Part shown: in pieces, positions 36,401-51,400 of the stretch | Layout of the letters: every line of letters starts with the position of its first letter | How positions within the stretch are numbered: the stretch's first letter is position 1 | Assembly (NCBI RefSeq): GCF_000003815.2 | Contig: NC_049979.1 | Span: 17,882,082 to 17,946,081 of the forward strand | DNA from: Branchiostoma floridae | Lineage: Eukaryota > Chordata > Leptocardii > Amphioxiformes > Branchiostomatidae | Direction: 5' to 3' | Length of the DNA: 64,000 bases | Translations under genes and position numbers: made by a program | Notes under the pieces: model-generated | What the model was told of the DNA's origin: nothing | Database searches by the model: none | The model's input: only the letters and a program-made list of their open reading frames with translations

Positions 36401-39400
36401 GCATCCTGTGTTTGTCCATAGGAGTGTAACACTGACTTGTCAAGTGCCAGTTTGAAGACTTGAACTTGAAGAGATGAATGTTTGACTTTGGCTAAACCTG
36501 TTATGTTAGTACATTAACCTGTTTGACTAGTGGTAAACAAATGCAGTAATATTTTGGTTTAAGAGTAGGTCTGGACCGGAGTACCTTCAAGTTTGTTAAC
36601 ACTTTTACCTTAGAAAATATGCCCAGAATGAGAGAACAATGCCCTTGAAGGTCATGACCATGTCTGCAATACTTCCAATCATGTCCTACTAAGCACTTCC
36701 GCACCATGATGGACAGGTGAAATAACAGGTGTTTCCCTTCCAGGTTAAGGCCATGTCATTCTCGGAGGACAGCAGCTATTTTGTCACCGTTGGTAACAGA
36801 CATGTCAAGTTCTGGTATCTGGACGAATCAAAAGCTTCAAAGGTGGGTGGCTAGTTGTGCAGGTGATAAAAACTGGGGCGAACTGTTCCTATTGCTTTGC
36901 AGTAGCAGATTGGGTGAAAACTAGAATTACCTAGTTTAAAGCCTTTAAAAACATAATGTGTTTCTGATTTCTGCTGTGTGCTATGGAGATTGACTGCTTG
37001 GTATGTAGAAAGCTTTTAAAAGATTTTGTTGTTTTGAAAGGATCATAGCAAATTTGCAAACCCCAAACCTAGCCCTGGTTTTATGTGCAAGTATTGGGTA
37101 TTTATCAACTGTTTCAAAATTTGTTGATTTGCTCTTGACATGAAAGCTTCAATTTCATATTTTGACTGAGATTTACCTTAAGTGGTAACCATTGGTATTG
37201 GTGGGGGCATCAGCTATGTCAATCATTTGTTTGATTTATATCACCCATTGTACAACATTACACACAAAAATGCATGGAAAATAAGGACCTGCTATACCAG
37301 TATACCCTCATGCAGCATATTCAGTATTTCACCATTCTGTTTCAAAACATATTTTAGATTTGTTGTTCAGTTTCTTTGCTGCAACAGAGGTGATTTATAA
37401 TCAAATGAGGTTATGGATTTGAGATTATATATTTGGATGTTGTCCAAGATTTCCTCAGCCTGCACCATTTGGCTACTGCCTGCCAGATACAATCAATATC
37501 AGTCTGGGGTAATGTCTCCCTCTGACACAGCTTTCTGGGGCATATCCAACCTGTTTTGACTGGATATCAAGATTTAAGGCCACAATAAAGGCCAGACTGA
37601 ATTATTCGCTTGGTTCCCAGCTACAGTCATGAGCTGGAATATGTTTGTAACATGCAATTACTACCAAAACTGCTGAGGCGGTATTTCACCTTGAGATGAT
37701 TGGATTAATTACTTGAATTGAGCAGGCTGATAGGATAAAAGCCATTCTATTTGGCATGCCAACATTCCATTCCATGTATAGATTATTCATTAGGAATAAT
37801 CCTGTACTAAATAGTTGTCTCAAGAATTGGCTATTCAACGGATAGCTCAAACTGAACCTTCCCTGTTTTGTTTAGGTTTGATCATACAGTAGGTCAGTTG
37901 CCATATTGTTGGCCCATTGTTTAACTTACCACTTGTTCTCCTAGATAATGCTGCATGGTCTCAAATAATTGGGCAATTCTGGCAGGCAATCGTAAATTTT
38001 ATTTTTTTGTAAAAATATCACTACATGTCCAATACATTGAACTTCAATTCAAGCATATTAGAGCAACAACAACTTGTATTTATCTGTTTTTATCTTTGGA
38101 TTAATTGGTACTTTTGTCCAGTCAACCTCACAACAATGCCTTTGAATAGCTGCCATTTTTGGTTTACTATTTTGTAACTAGCCCCATAAACCTGGCTAGG
38201 TGTATTAAAGCAGATATGTATAATTGTTGTATCATCAACCCCACCCCACCATCCTGCTACTTTTGTTAGACCATGCTATTATCTTCCTTGTTGTATGATA
38301 AAAGCCCCAGCTGCATGTACTCAAAAACACATTTGCTGATAATTTCCAGGGTTATTTTCACCCTTCACTGGGTTTCCATGCTGGTAGGTCAATATGATGA
38401 TGGATTTCCAGCATGGCCAAGGCAAATGCCCCTCTTGCTGCCCCAGATGCATATTCATGTTTAGGTATATCTACTGACATGTTAATTCACGAATGTGCTT
38501 CAATCAAGCAGATAGTGCTGGGTGAATTACAGAAATAATGTGACACTGTGGCCTTAATTGATTTATGGATCACTGATTTTTTATAACCTTATGTGAATTA
38601 GTGTATTGTACCAGTAACTACCCTAAAATGAGCCATTCATTTATGATGTGAGCCTTACAGTTGAAATACTGTAGGGGAATGTTGGGGTGACTGAAGCTTT
38701 GGATTAATGCAGTGTGACAAATATTCCTTCATAGATTTACCTTGGATCAGGTCTTGTTTTAACCTATACCAAAATATGTTTGCTGATCACACACAGGAGG
38801 AACAACAAAGCTTGTATTTTCATTAGTGTAATGGTATCGTAAAAGTGATATGATGCTTTTATATTGTTTGATTTGATACAAACTTCATGTGTCTTTACAA
38901 AATTCCAACTAGGAAACTATGTATCAAGAATGTTATATTGCACTTCCCCATCAATTGGACTCACCATTTACTCCCTGCCAAAACTGCCAATTGACCCAGG
39001 GTGAGCTGCAGCCCATGTGCCAAGAATGAATTTGACCCTCCAGCTTTCACTTTCACTAAGAAAATGAAATACTGGGAAAGGCAATAGCTGAGCTACTGTA
39101 AATGCAGAAATGTTCGCGGTGGATTAATGTTCGCGGTTTTCGCGGTGACCACTTCACCGCGAACTTAAAACCACCGCGAACATTTTTCTATTATGGTATT
39201 AGACTGCAGTCTATGGTGTTACCGCGAACTTAAATCCACCGCGAAAAGTCCCTTTTCCTACTACCGCGAAATTAAATCCCCGCGGACTTAAATGCATTTA
39301 CAGTACTCTGTCTCATGCAAAATGTTGTATAGCAAAGGGCTGTCTTTTGGAATAAGAACATACATTGTATCACACACTGTAGCTTTAGTTAAAGTAAGAT

Positions 39401-42400
39401 TACCTTTGGGATGTATGAAGTGTGGAAAGTCAGCAGCATTTTGATGTACATTAAATGGTACAGGGAGATAACAGTTTCAGGGCTCGAAATACTGGGTGCA
39501 TGTGCACCCAAATTTGGTTCAGTGCACCCAAATACTTTTGTAGGTTTACGAATGTAAGGACATTAAAGTATACTAGTAATAGTAGTATACACCATATTCT
39601 TGACATCGAAAGACAATACAATTGGAAAGACAATAGAATGTCTGTCACAGCACTTGTTTTTTTTAAAAGTTGGAACTTGGGTTCTTCGGAATTTTCGACG
39701 CTCCAAAACTGTATGTGGTGCACCAAAACCCAATTTTTTAGGTTGGATGAACCAGTGCACCTAATCACCTAAAGACCCCTGATTTCTATGAAAGGTGTCA
39801 GGTCCAACATTTTTTCTTGGCGGCCAGCCACCCCCCCCCCCTCACAGAACCTTTTAGTTTAAATGAAGTACACTTTGAGAATTGAGACAGCTTTTTTTGT
39901 GATGTCATACTCTTCTGATGAGTGGATTCACATTAAGCTGTATATGTATGCATTGATATATACATCTGTGGTGACGCTCACTTTCAGAATTTAGGAACAG
40001 TGCCACTGCTTGGTCGATCAGGCATCCTGGGAGAGCAGAGGAACAATTTCTTCTGTGATGTTGCCTGTGGTCGGGGCATGATGAAGGAGAGTACCTACTG
40101 TATCACTAGGTCAGGTCTGCTCTGTGAGTTCAACGAGAGACGCCTTCTGGACAAGTGGGTAGAACTCAGGGTAAGCATACTTTGTACTAACATGTGAAAT
40201 GACTTATATATTGTTCAGAAGCATTTGATGTAGGTTTGACATAAATATTACCTGGACTGTCACTACAATCATCCAAGTGTTTTGTTTACTGCTGAGATTT
40301 TTGTATGACCCACATTATTGAATTCCAATGAATGCTGTGAGTTTAAGAATATTAGCATTGCATGGGAACTACTAGTAGTGGCACACTCGTCTATATGATG
40401 TAGATCCTTTGTGACAACAAGACACTACAACTTCAAGCTGCGTGAAATGTGAAATAATGGTCTTACATGCATATACATTGATATAAGATTATATCATAAA
40501 ATGATACTAACCCAGTCTAATCCTAACATTCACACATTCTTACTTGATCATGCATCTCAAAGTAATACTGGTACAGGTATAGTAGTGATAGATATAATAT
40601 TTTAGACTTTTAGCAAACTAAATGTTCAATGATTGAGTTTGCTTCTCAGTTAACCCATAATACATTTATGTCAATATCAGACTTATCAGACTAGCAGCAT
40701 TAGCAAGGATGGGAGAGATAAAGCTGGACTGGATTTCTTGTATTCAGTTGCTCTCTTCTGCATGTTTCACTGCAACACATTTTCACACCACTGTCTTGTG
40801 TCTCTCTGCTAGACGTGTGACTCTCTGTCTAATGGACATGATGGGAAGACTGTAGTGAGTGGATCTTGATATGCATTTTGCAAGCAGCTGCATGTAACAT
40901 GCCTCTGCTGTATCTTCTACTGTAGGTAGATTTTGATGAGGATTGCTTGCAGTTACATAAAGAGGCTGAAGACTTTAACAATGTTTAACTTTTCTGTTTG
41001 TGAATGTTTAAACATTGTTGTCAATTTACAGCTGCATTCACCACACTTATGTATAATGTTTATTGTGGTCTGCAATCTACTTATATGTGCATTTGTCTTC
41101 TTACACTCGTATGTAATTTGTATATTACTCACTATGAATGTAGGAATTCAAACCCCTACACAAACATCTATAGCAGCAACTTCTGTTCAGAATCTGGATG
41201 GGACAACTATTTTTATATGTCTCCCTGCCCAACACTGGCATTCAGTATAATCCATGGTTACGGACTTATACTGGATAACTTTTAAGTCAAATCAAGAAGT
41301 CAAGTGCTATTTTTCTATTTCAGACGACTTGTGCCAACTGTATCTCTGTATCAGAGAACCACATAGCCTGTGGGTGTGCTGATGGGGTGGTACGGCTGTT
41401 TGACCCCAAAACACTGCACTACATCTGCACCCTTCCCAAACCCCACTACCTGGGGCTGGATGTTGCTGCTAGTATTGACCCAAGGTAACCTTTGCTCAAC
41501 TAAGAAGAACTTTATTGCACGACAATTGTACATGATACAATGTATGGCAATAATTATTACACAAAGTACAAAATAGAGGTATAGGATAAAGCTTAACTGT
41601 TGCTGTCTGCTTGTCATTTCTGACATATGATATGTAAAGACTGAATTAGAACATGAACTGTTTCAGAAAAAAGGTGTAGCTTTCATCTCTGTGACTGTAC
41701 AATAACATGTTGTGAATACCGGTAATGTGAGGAATGTTCTTCTTCTTCTTACTTTTCAGTCAATTCATCACAAAGAATGACAATGCAAAGTACCCAAGCA
41801 CAATTGCTGTCAAGTATGATGAACAAAATAACAAGGTAAGAACACATACAATGCATACTCTCAAACAAAATCACTTTGTATATGATTTTGAGCATGGAAT
41901 ATTGTGAGCCTTTGTTTTAAGACAGACTTAATCCAGATTTTAAGAATTTTATAATTTTGTTGTGCAGTTTTCTTGAAGTGTTTGCTGTTGGGTAGTTCTC
42001 TTATTTCCTTTATCAAAAAGCCTGCATATCATTGATGCCTTAACATGATGATTTTGTCCTGCAGGTGACTTGTGTGTATGATGACCACAGCCTGTATGTG
42101 TGGGATGTGAAGGATGAGAAGAAGATTGGCAAGGCCTGGTCCTTCCTGTACCACAGCTCCTGTGTGTGGGGAGTAGAGGTAATACTCTCTTGAAAAGGAG
42201 CCTTCAGTATTGTGCAGGTCAGACTTTTGAAAATTTTCATTGTGTAAGTGATATTGATGGTCTCCATTGTAGGGAAAACACTTTGTTTCCTTTCCACAGA
42301 CATATCCAAATGTCCCAGAAGGGTTCAAGGCAGCCCTTCCAGCTGGTTCCTTCATCACCTGTGGTTCAGATGACACCATTCGGATCTGGAACCTGGACTC

Positions 42401-45400
42401 TACACTCCACACAGACACTGTTCTCAAGAGGAACATTTACAGTAATGTGAGTAGTGTCTCTGAAGTAACCAAAAATGTATTGATAAACTGGCATGCAGAC
42501 TTCCTTGTGATTCTGGTGATAGAAGGTCAATGGACTCACTTTCCCCTTTTGTTCTATAGGAGCTGTTGAAAGTTATTTATACAGATGAAAGTTACCAGAA
42601 TATCCGAGATGTGGATTACAACCCAGGTAAGTCAAGTTCGACTGTCACTATGTTCTTCTGAAGCAATGCATGATCATTACAGTTTTCTGTCACCCATTAT
42701 TAGCTACATGTAGCTCTATCATTGGCTTTCCATTTATTGTCTGAATACAAGAGTGATAAGATTGATTGTCTTGATGTTTTCTTGTAAGCATCTACCTAGT
42801 AAACAAGGGTCTCAAACGGAACAAGTAGACTGGATATATGAGAGTTAAAAGCTCTATTTTCCACACTGTGCAGCTGGGAGCAATGACAAGACAGATGACA
42901 GCTATGGAGGGAAGAATGGTGTGCGATGTGTGAAGGTGAGTCCTGATGGGCAGCACCTAGCATCAGGAGATCGCTGTGGGAACATCCGTGTCCACGAGCT
43001 TCAGTTCATGGACCAGCTGAAGTACCTGGAGGCACACGACGGAGAGGTCCTGTGTCTGGAGTACGCCAACCCAGATCAGACAGGTAGGGAAGACTAATTG
43101 TGCAGCAAAATGTCACCCATAGAGTAGCTTTCATTCATTGCCAAAGGTTGTGTGCAAACTGAAGATAAATTTTTGAGGCATAGCACCCTTCCAAGTCATT
43201 TGTGTATGTCACCTGCGGACTCAGATCAAATCAAGAATAAATGGATAAAAAGGACTTAAGTAGCGAAAGCTAAAGTAGCCCTGTCTTTAAAATGTAATTC
43301 AAATCAAGTGTTTGTCCACAGGTCTGAACCTGCTTGCCTCCTCCAGCCGTGACAGACTCATTCACATCTTCCAAGCTGACAGGAATTATTCACTGCTGCA
43401 GACGCTGGACGATCACTCGGCAGCCATCACAGCAGTCAAATTTACAGGTAAACACGCTACACTGTCTGCAAATTCTAACAACAGGTACAGCTGTGACATT
43501 CCATACCAGGAAGGTACCATTCTATACTTTGGCGATAGTACCATAAATGATTAGGTAATATCATACATGAGCTGTACTTGTCTTACTTAGGTGTTATCCA
43601 TGATCAGTTTGTATGAAAATTCCCATCTTCAACCAATGTTCTGTTTCTTTTTGCTTATAGATCACAATGGCCAGCTGCAGATGCTAAGTTGCGGTGCTGA
43701 CAAGGCTCTCATGTTTCGCTCACTACAACAGGTAAACCTCCTTACACATTTGACCTGAAATACAACATGGACAGATGGCAATTCATGGCTTATAATGTTT
43801 GACTAAAAAAATGGTACTATGTACAGAAGAGTCTCTTAGCAAAAGGCAACTGTGAATATGTGTATGCTAGAAGTGATGTCAGTATTACAATGACATGTTT
43901 AATATTTTGTATTGCAGGGCCCAACTAATACCAACACTGACATGCAGTTCATCAGGAACCACTACATTCTGGGCAAGTGCACATTCTATGATATGGATGT
44001 GGACATCACCAAGAAGTATGTGGCCACTGCTTGCCAGGATAGAAATGTCAGGTATGGTAAAGTCAATTCTTTTTTTTTTCTGCCACCTACAATAAAAGTA
44101 ACTTGGCTTGATTAAGGCCAAGATAATCAGTGATTTACCGGTATGATACCATATTTGTTTTTCCATCTTCAGAATTTTCAATACCAACAGCGGAAAGCTA
44201 AAGAAGGGTTACAAAGGCTCATTAGGAGATGATGGCACTTTGATTAAGGTGGGTGAACTATTTACTGTGTTATACTTTATATAAAGCCACAATTTCTTCA
44301 TTACTTAGTTTTCCTTCCTTTTGTGTGGAACCAAGCATTATGAAAAGGAAAAAAAAGAAGAAGGCATGTTAATCTGTAACATTCCCTGTTCATGCAGAAG
44401 TTGCTACCAAATCCATGCAAAACAATTCCTTGTCATTTCCAAAAAATGAAGAAGAAAAAAATGTTAAGTGCATGCCTCAATTTCATTTGGTTTGAGTCAG
44501 GGCTTTAGCCAGCTCGAAACTTTTTTCCGTCAGCCAATTCCAATCGTCGCGAAAACCGCGAAAATTAATTAGAAGGACTGAACTGAGACCTTGAAAAACA
44601 GGTTTTAATGAGATTATCGTATGCAAAAGGGCACCGACACACATTGTCAACAATCATAACAATAGCAAAACAAACAGTGTGTGGCTTTTACGGCTGTGGA
44701 TGGCGTCCCCAAGCCGCCTGAAGCTTTCCCCAAGGATTTTTGTCCGTCAAGGTTGACGGATTGGTTTGAAAATTTTTCCGTCAGACGCAACAAATTTCCG
44801 TCAATTGACGGAAAAACGGACGCTGGCTAGAGCCCTGGTTTGAGTCGGAAACAGGCGCAATCCAAGTTGTGTGTTAACAAGAATGTGGAACCCCTTGCAG
44901 GTGCAACTGGACCCATCGGGAATGTATGCAGTGACCAGCTGTTCTGACAAAAACCTGAGTATCTATGACTTCTACTCAGGAGAATGTGTGGCCACCATGT
45001 TTGGACACTCAGGTTAGTACCCTGTCACTTGGTTCCAGCCCGACAGAATCATAACAAAGCTCTAGAACTTTTACTTGAGCAGCACATCAGTGCTTTGTTT
45101 GTACAAAATAGTGGTTCCTGTATTTGTTGTTAGTTCACATATTCTCATTAAACAGATTGGAAAAAATCACTTTGAATAAGATTGCTATGATTATTCTAGT
45201 AATGACTAGTTCCTTCTTACTATGAAAAAAAATTCAATGATGATAATGTAATACAGTTACGTCTTAGGAGTAATACATATTGTGAATGTTCCGTAGTCAA
45301 TGGTAACTTTCTAACCCCTGTTTATGATCTGGTTCCAGAGCTGGTAACAGGTGTCAAGTTTACACCTGGTCTGAAGAGATTGATATCCACATCAGGAGAT

Positions 45401-48400
45401 GGGTGAGTTGTAAAAGATTAGACTCTTTCTGTAGTAAATGATATACATGTAGTATGGACAGTGTGTGCGTATATAACATTGAATAGTCATGTTAACTTGC
45501 ACCAAGGAATAATGTATCACTGGCAAAGATGCATTGATTCCATATTGATTTTCTGGGCGAAAAATGGTGTGCTATTGATATCCTTCTTCATTTATGAAAG
45601 TTTGTAAGTCTTGGAGCCAGTTTTTTGTGTATAGTCCCATACATGCTTTCCATCTATTCCCAGCTGCATCTTTGTGTGGAAGCTGTCCCCAGTCTTCACA
45701 CAGACCATGAAGGATCGCCTGGCAGAGTTGGGACAGCAGCTGCCAACAGATGTTCCCAAGATTAATATCAGGTCAGGCAAATCTTCTTGGCTGAGAACAT
45801 GAATTTTCATCAATTTTCCCTTTTGATGAAGAAATTTTTCTAAAGAATTTAGTTAGTATAGTAAACTGTTATTAGTTATGATGAATAAGAAGCAATAATC
45901 TAAATCAAAAAAGGATACAACCTGAATCATCTTTTTGGCTAAATATGGTTTTCCCAATTGTTACACCAGAAGAGACACCTTTGCAGTGACAGACAGCCCA
46001 TGCAGAAGAGAGACATATGCAGTACTTCCAAACAATGGTCCATCTTCAGTACCAACAACTGCCAATGGACACCCTAGTCCTCCTGACCTTGACATCACGG
46101 CCCCCCTCCTTCAGCATGACCTTGGGCTGACGGAGTCAGATTTCGCTCCTGCCCGACCGTCACTCTTTCAGAAGTCACCAGAGCCCCATCTAAAACCAGG
46201 TAAAGTCTTATTGGTCAGATATCTGTATTTCTATTAAAACAGTTCTATCCCACTGTCATGAATAAGATTGTTATGATAATCTATATATTAACTGTTGGGA
46301 GTTGTTACTATTCATAATATATTCCCACCTGAAAAAAGGGCAGTGCTAACATGTAAATCTATCCATGTTTGACCTTTCAGAGGCAGCAAATGTTGGCCCA
46401 GAGTTTGACTACCGCTTTAGTGTGCTTCCATCTTGGGCAAAAAAACAGGTATTGGATTATGAAGTGTGATCGATCAGTCATTTTTACAGTGACTTTTTTT
46501 TATAGATTTGGATGGATGTGAGTGTACTTCCTTATCTATCTATGATCTTTTGTAACATATGATGTACAAATCTGTGAGGTACATTTGTCATAGCCTGATA
46601 CTTACAGAACATTGTATTTTCAGGGGGTGGAAGAAGAAGTGAGTAAGAGTGCATCAGACACCTACAGCAGCCCCTCCCAGCCTCGGGGCCGCTGGGCACA
46701 GCGTGTGGATGATGGAGGCATCAGGGTCAAGTCGCAGTTGGATGCAGAGGCCTCCATCTCTCTCTCTTTGACTGATGCGCTTGGTTAGTTTTCAAATTGG
46801 ATTTTGTGGTGCTCTAGTCTGATGAAGCAGTGGTTTGTCTCTGCCTTCATTACAGTTAAGGTTGAGACAAGCAGAGCACCAATACTGATACTCCTAGTTG
46901 TCATCATCGCAAAGAGTATTGCTGCTCAAAATCTTATGCTTTCAAAGTTCGTGTGGTCATGCCTACCATACAAGTGTTTGCTCTCAAAGGGCAAAACTGG
47001 TACAAATGTGCTTTACTATAAAGTCTGCTTTGTGTTCCATATTTGTCTTTTTCCCCAAAAGGAAATGTCACCTCAATTGCTTTTAGCACTCTCATTTTTC
47101 ATTCTCTGTGCATTACAGTATGTTTTCCTCTCCATCAGTTTGTGTATACAGACCTCTTAGGCTGATTTTCTGTCCCTCCTTTTACAGTTGTGTCCTAACT
47201 TTGCACAGATTTCATTGCCTGTGTCTACAGCGTAGTCCAGTATATTCACAAGCTTGTACTGCAGTGATAAGTGAAGGAATGTATCATTTTCTTCAGAGCG
47301 GCGGCGCCTGACTGTGGAGCCTGACTCCATGCGGGACACCCTTAAGGGGATGGCTGCTGAAAGAGGAACTACAGTAAGGGAATTCTATCTCTATATCATA
47401 TCACTAACAATTCAAAAATGTTTAAGAATTCAAATACATGTATGCCATTATTCAACCTGGGAATAATTTTCTGTAACTAACAGAACTTTGTTTGGTGTAT
47501 GTGCTTGCTGTTTGGATATACACCCCATTTGTCCCATTATGCAAAATGAAGTTGTTGTTTTTACTAACAATGTTGCTTAGACTTTAATCTTCTCTTTCTT
47601 CCAGGGTGACTTGCTTGAATCTGTCCAAGAAGGGTTGTCGTTTTCATTGGGAATGAGTCTTGACCAGTTTGAGAAGGAGTTACAGAGCAAGACTCCAGCA
47701 AAGCAGGTACAGAAATTAGACCAGTCTGTTCATTATATTGACAATTCATGAACCAACACACAAATTTAGTACATCCAGTTCACAGCATGAAGAAAGAGTA
47801 TATTTCATAGCTGGTTGTATGGTGAGTCCACTGTTGGGAGTCAATGTTGATTTTTAATTGGCTGTTGCCTTCTCTTTCTTTTCAGCTGCTGAGTCAGGTT
47901 GGTGCCAACAGGAACAGTGAGCCATTTGAGAGACCCACCCGTCTGACCTTGAACTTTGACCGGCAGACAAGCACAGAAGTTGGGTTACACATTGAAGACA
48001 TAGAGGGAGATGCAGAGGCTGGAGATGATACAGGGAACATTATCTACCCTGCCCCCTCACAGGACCTCATCATTACTCCTGATAGGTGAGGGACAAAGTC
48101 AGATTTACTCATCTTCAAACCACCTGGTCCCAAGATGGCTTTAACCTATTTGTTGCCTCATTGTGTGCCCTTCTGTAAATCAAAACAAAAGTATGAAGTG
48201 CTTGCTACTATTGCATTGTAAATACTGCAGTAATGTAATCACTTCCTTTCACTAACAAGGTGTATCAAATACATTATTTCCTATAAACAAGACTGGAAAT
48301 TGCCATGAAGTAAATATACACAAAGTTTTGAGTTATAATGAGTTATAATTGATGGATTGATTGATTGAAAATCTGAACATGTAAGACTCAGTCAGTTCAG

Positions 48401-51400
48401 TGTTGTATGTTGCATTGTAGCACTCATTCTTGGCAAAGCAGACTTGGTCATGAGAAATTCTTCTCATATTTCTCATTTTTGCTTTGCTTGTAGTCCCTTT
48501 CTGGTAAAGGAATACTTCCCCATGGGCATGAAGAAGAAGAAACTTGGTGCTGAAACCCCAAGGAAGGAGCCAGAAGACACTGGAGCTGACACAGGGGAAT
48601 CCCAGGAGGAAGGTGACGGTACCAAACCTCTCTCCAAAAACAAACTAGCCAGACGTACGTACAGTCTAGCCTGCTGAGGTGTTGTGCAGTGCCACTGTGG
48701 TGATGTGGTGAAGTCTCAAACTCTTCTAACATCTCTTCACACCCAATTAATAGACACCAGTTGTCTCATGTCTCATTCTACTGTAATGACTGCAGGGCAA
48801 TGCATGACCTCCCATCCTATATAACTAAATCACCATGGAGATCCAATCTTTGAAGACCGGGCCATGTTGACCTTTTGTGAACATTCTCTTGCTTTGGTTT
48901 GGTTTCTACTCAACTAATCAAGAACTTCCATAACCATAGAGCCATCATCACTCATGCAAAGTAACCAGTCCTGTCAAATAAATTTTCTTCAAGTTAATTT
49001 GATCAAGTCAAAATAAAAATGAAAATAATTGACACAGCCTTGTAAGAGATCTATGAAGAATTCAAATCATACTAATTGCTGGTGTATTGTTTGTCATAGA
49101 TTCAGGCTCAAATGATCCAGATAGTCTAGAGGAGGATGGAGAAGGGGATGATGAAGAAGAAGAAGAGGAGGAGGAGGATGGTGGTGGTGATAGTCTGGAG
49201 AACTCGGAGGCTGAGGAGGACAGAATCAGCAGATCACTCACCCCATCCAGCTCCTCCGAGAAGCCTGACTCAGAGACAAGTCCACAAACACCAGAGAAAG
49301 AGAGGTTCCTCAAACATAACTATGAGAACTTGGAAGTGTCTGCAGCTTTGGGGAATGAGACCTTTGGAAGGAGTTTGGATGAGCTGAAGCCAGCAGCTGA
49401 GGCTGACCATTTTCTAAATCCTAGGCTGAGTATTTCTGCCCGTTTCCTGTCACGGTCCCAACAAGGCGTGAGCCTGAAAAGGTATGATTTCTGGTATTGA
49501 TTTTGCTGATATTTATGTTACTCCTTTTGCTGTTTCGCTAGTGCTATTCACCCTACACATTTGTGCATCCAGTGTAGTTTCAAATTGTTCCATGTTTTCC
49601 CTTTCATGATTTCACCCAGTGTTGTAAACTTGTATGAAAATCTCTTAGATTAATAAAGGGGGGAACTATTACATGTAACATGCTGCATGCTTTAAATTGG
49701 TAAGTTTGATTGAAATCTTGTCAAGATTGAATTGGCAGCCCACAATTTGTAATACAGCTTCAGTAATGCTTGGTACTCTGACTTACTTGCACTCTTCAGA
49801 TTCCTTCCCATGGCTTCTGTTACTGAGAGTGGAAAAGAGGTTCATCCAGTGGTCAAGACAACTACAGCAAATGATGAGAACCTGCAGAAAAAGAAGGAGG
49901 AAATGGCAATGGCTGTAGATCAGACCAGGAAGAGACTAGAAGCTGTAAGTCTAAAAGAAGAATGGTATATCTTACTATCCTTCATTTGTGTGTGTATCCC
50001 TGTAAATACTGTTTGAATTTGATTCAAAGCAACATGGCTTGGGTATGGTAATTTTTCTCTGGTCCATAAACATATATGGTTAACTCTTATACAGATGGGT
50101 TACAAGTTGGAACGAGCTTCCTCAACAGAGAGCATCAATTCTGAACCAACCCGCGACCTGACAATCCCAGTGAAGGACAGTCAGCCCAAACCAGTTACAC
50201 TTGAGAGCCACTCCTACAGTGAGAGCTCAGGGTCTGTGTCCACCAGTAGGAGCACCACACCTTCCAGTACTGCTTCTGGTGCCGGCACAGGTGAGACAGG
50301 TTATACAACTTCATTCTTCATGCTTCATATAAAGTCACAAAGTTCAATTCTACAAAAATATTATCTTTAAGTTGCTCACTTGATGGATGGCTTATCAGAG
50401 TTATGGAAATCTAAAACGTTTTTGTAAAAATCAAAAGTACTGCAAGTCCTTTTTTTCAGTTCTGAACATAAGGCAGCCATATTGATCTCTTGCTTTGTTT
50501 TGAACATCCAGTTTTCGCTTTTACAGCATCCAAAGCTAGCAGTGGAGTGGATGTGCCTCTGGACATCCCTGAGAAATTGCCCAGTTCTCCTTCTTCCCCT
50601 CCAACTCCATCTGCAGACAAGGAGAACCAGGTCTTTCCAGATACCAAGGGTGGGGCCAAGTCTGTTGCTAAGGCAACCAAACAGAAGCCAGTGACCAAGA
50701 GCATGTCCATGTCAGATCTGGCACAAAAAAGTAAGCTCTCTTTTTCATAGATGAATTGGTTAATACACTTATTTGTCCATGGGATGTTTTGATATCCAAA
50801 TATCATTATATCTATATATGTATCATTTGAGTCATGGATTCAATGATTTCTAAAGTATCTTATTCCTGTTTTATATGGATATGATCTTGCCAGATGTAGA
50901 CATCTGTAAATTTCATATCCCTTGTTATTGGAATTGCTTATTTTTGATAAGTAGTATGAACATGAAGTTTAAAAGAATGCCCTCGTTGATGCTTTATGCT
51001 GATGTATAAATGAAGATATGTCAATGCATGCCCATTGTTTGCATCCTTTTCGTAGGTAAAAGTGACACCAAAGTGGAAGCATGTAATTCACCGGGCACCC
51101 ACAGCATGACCTTGCGTGCTAGGGTGAGCCAGTCCCAACCTGGATCACCCTCCAAACCTCGTACCCTTCCCCTCCCCCCAGCCAAATCTGAACCAAACTT
51201 GGCAGATGCCAAAGATATTAAAAAGTCTACAAAGGAGAGGCGTAGATCTTCCCTTACAAAGGATAAGGTCAGTAGAAGGTCTTCTGGGTCGGCAGTAGCA
51301 GCTAAAGCTCGAGGGAGGTCACGGCGATCAGAGCCACTGTCTTCTGCCATCTCAAATCCCAACCTGGCCACAGAACAGGGAACAGATAAAGTGGTCAAAC

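Larger units (their letters stand above)
36843..39987. other. Intron 8 of the WDR62-like gene (3.1 kb)
   Basis: No coding sequence recognised. It holds the TA-flanked element at 39094-39305, the CAGGG-type element at 39478-39781 and a C11 tract at 39831-39841. Confidence 0.6.
24886..45771 (+). other. WD40 double-propeller region of the WDR62/MAPKBP1-like protein (exons 2-22)
   Basis: Exons 2-22 encode repeated units ending in WD-type dipeptides: VRVWDV, VNVWNW, VKFWYL, LYVWDV, IRIWNL, IRVHEL, IRIFNT, LSIYDF and CIFVWKL. I count at least a dozen units, consistent with two seven-bladed propellers as known for this family. The region ends in [16 protein letters not shown], a helix that in vertebrate relatives reads similarly. 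Confidence 0.88.

Noticed and set aside
39451..39772. 105-codon open frames on both strands
   Set aside because: They lie within the CAGGG-type element and mirror each other. No transposase motif is visible.
49062..49313. Minus-strand serine-rich open frame
   Set aside because: It is the antisense shadow of the acidic Glu/Asp run in exon 30 of the WDR62-like gene.
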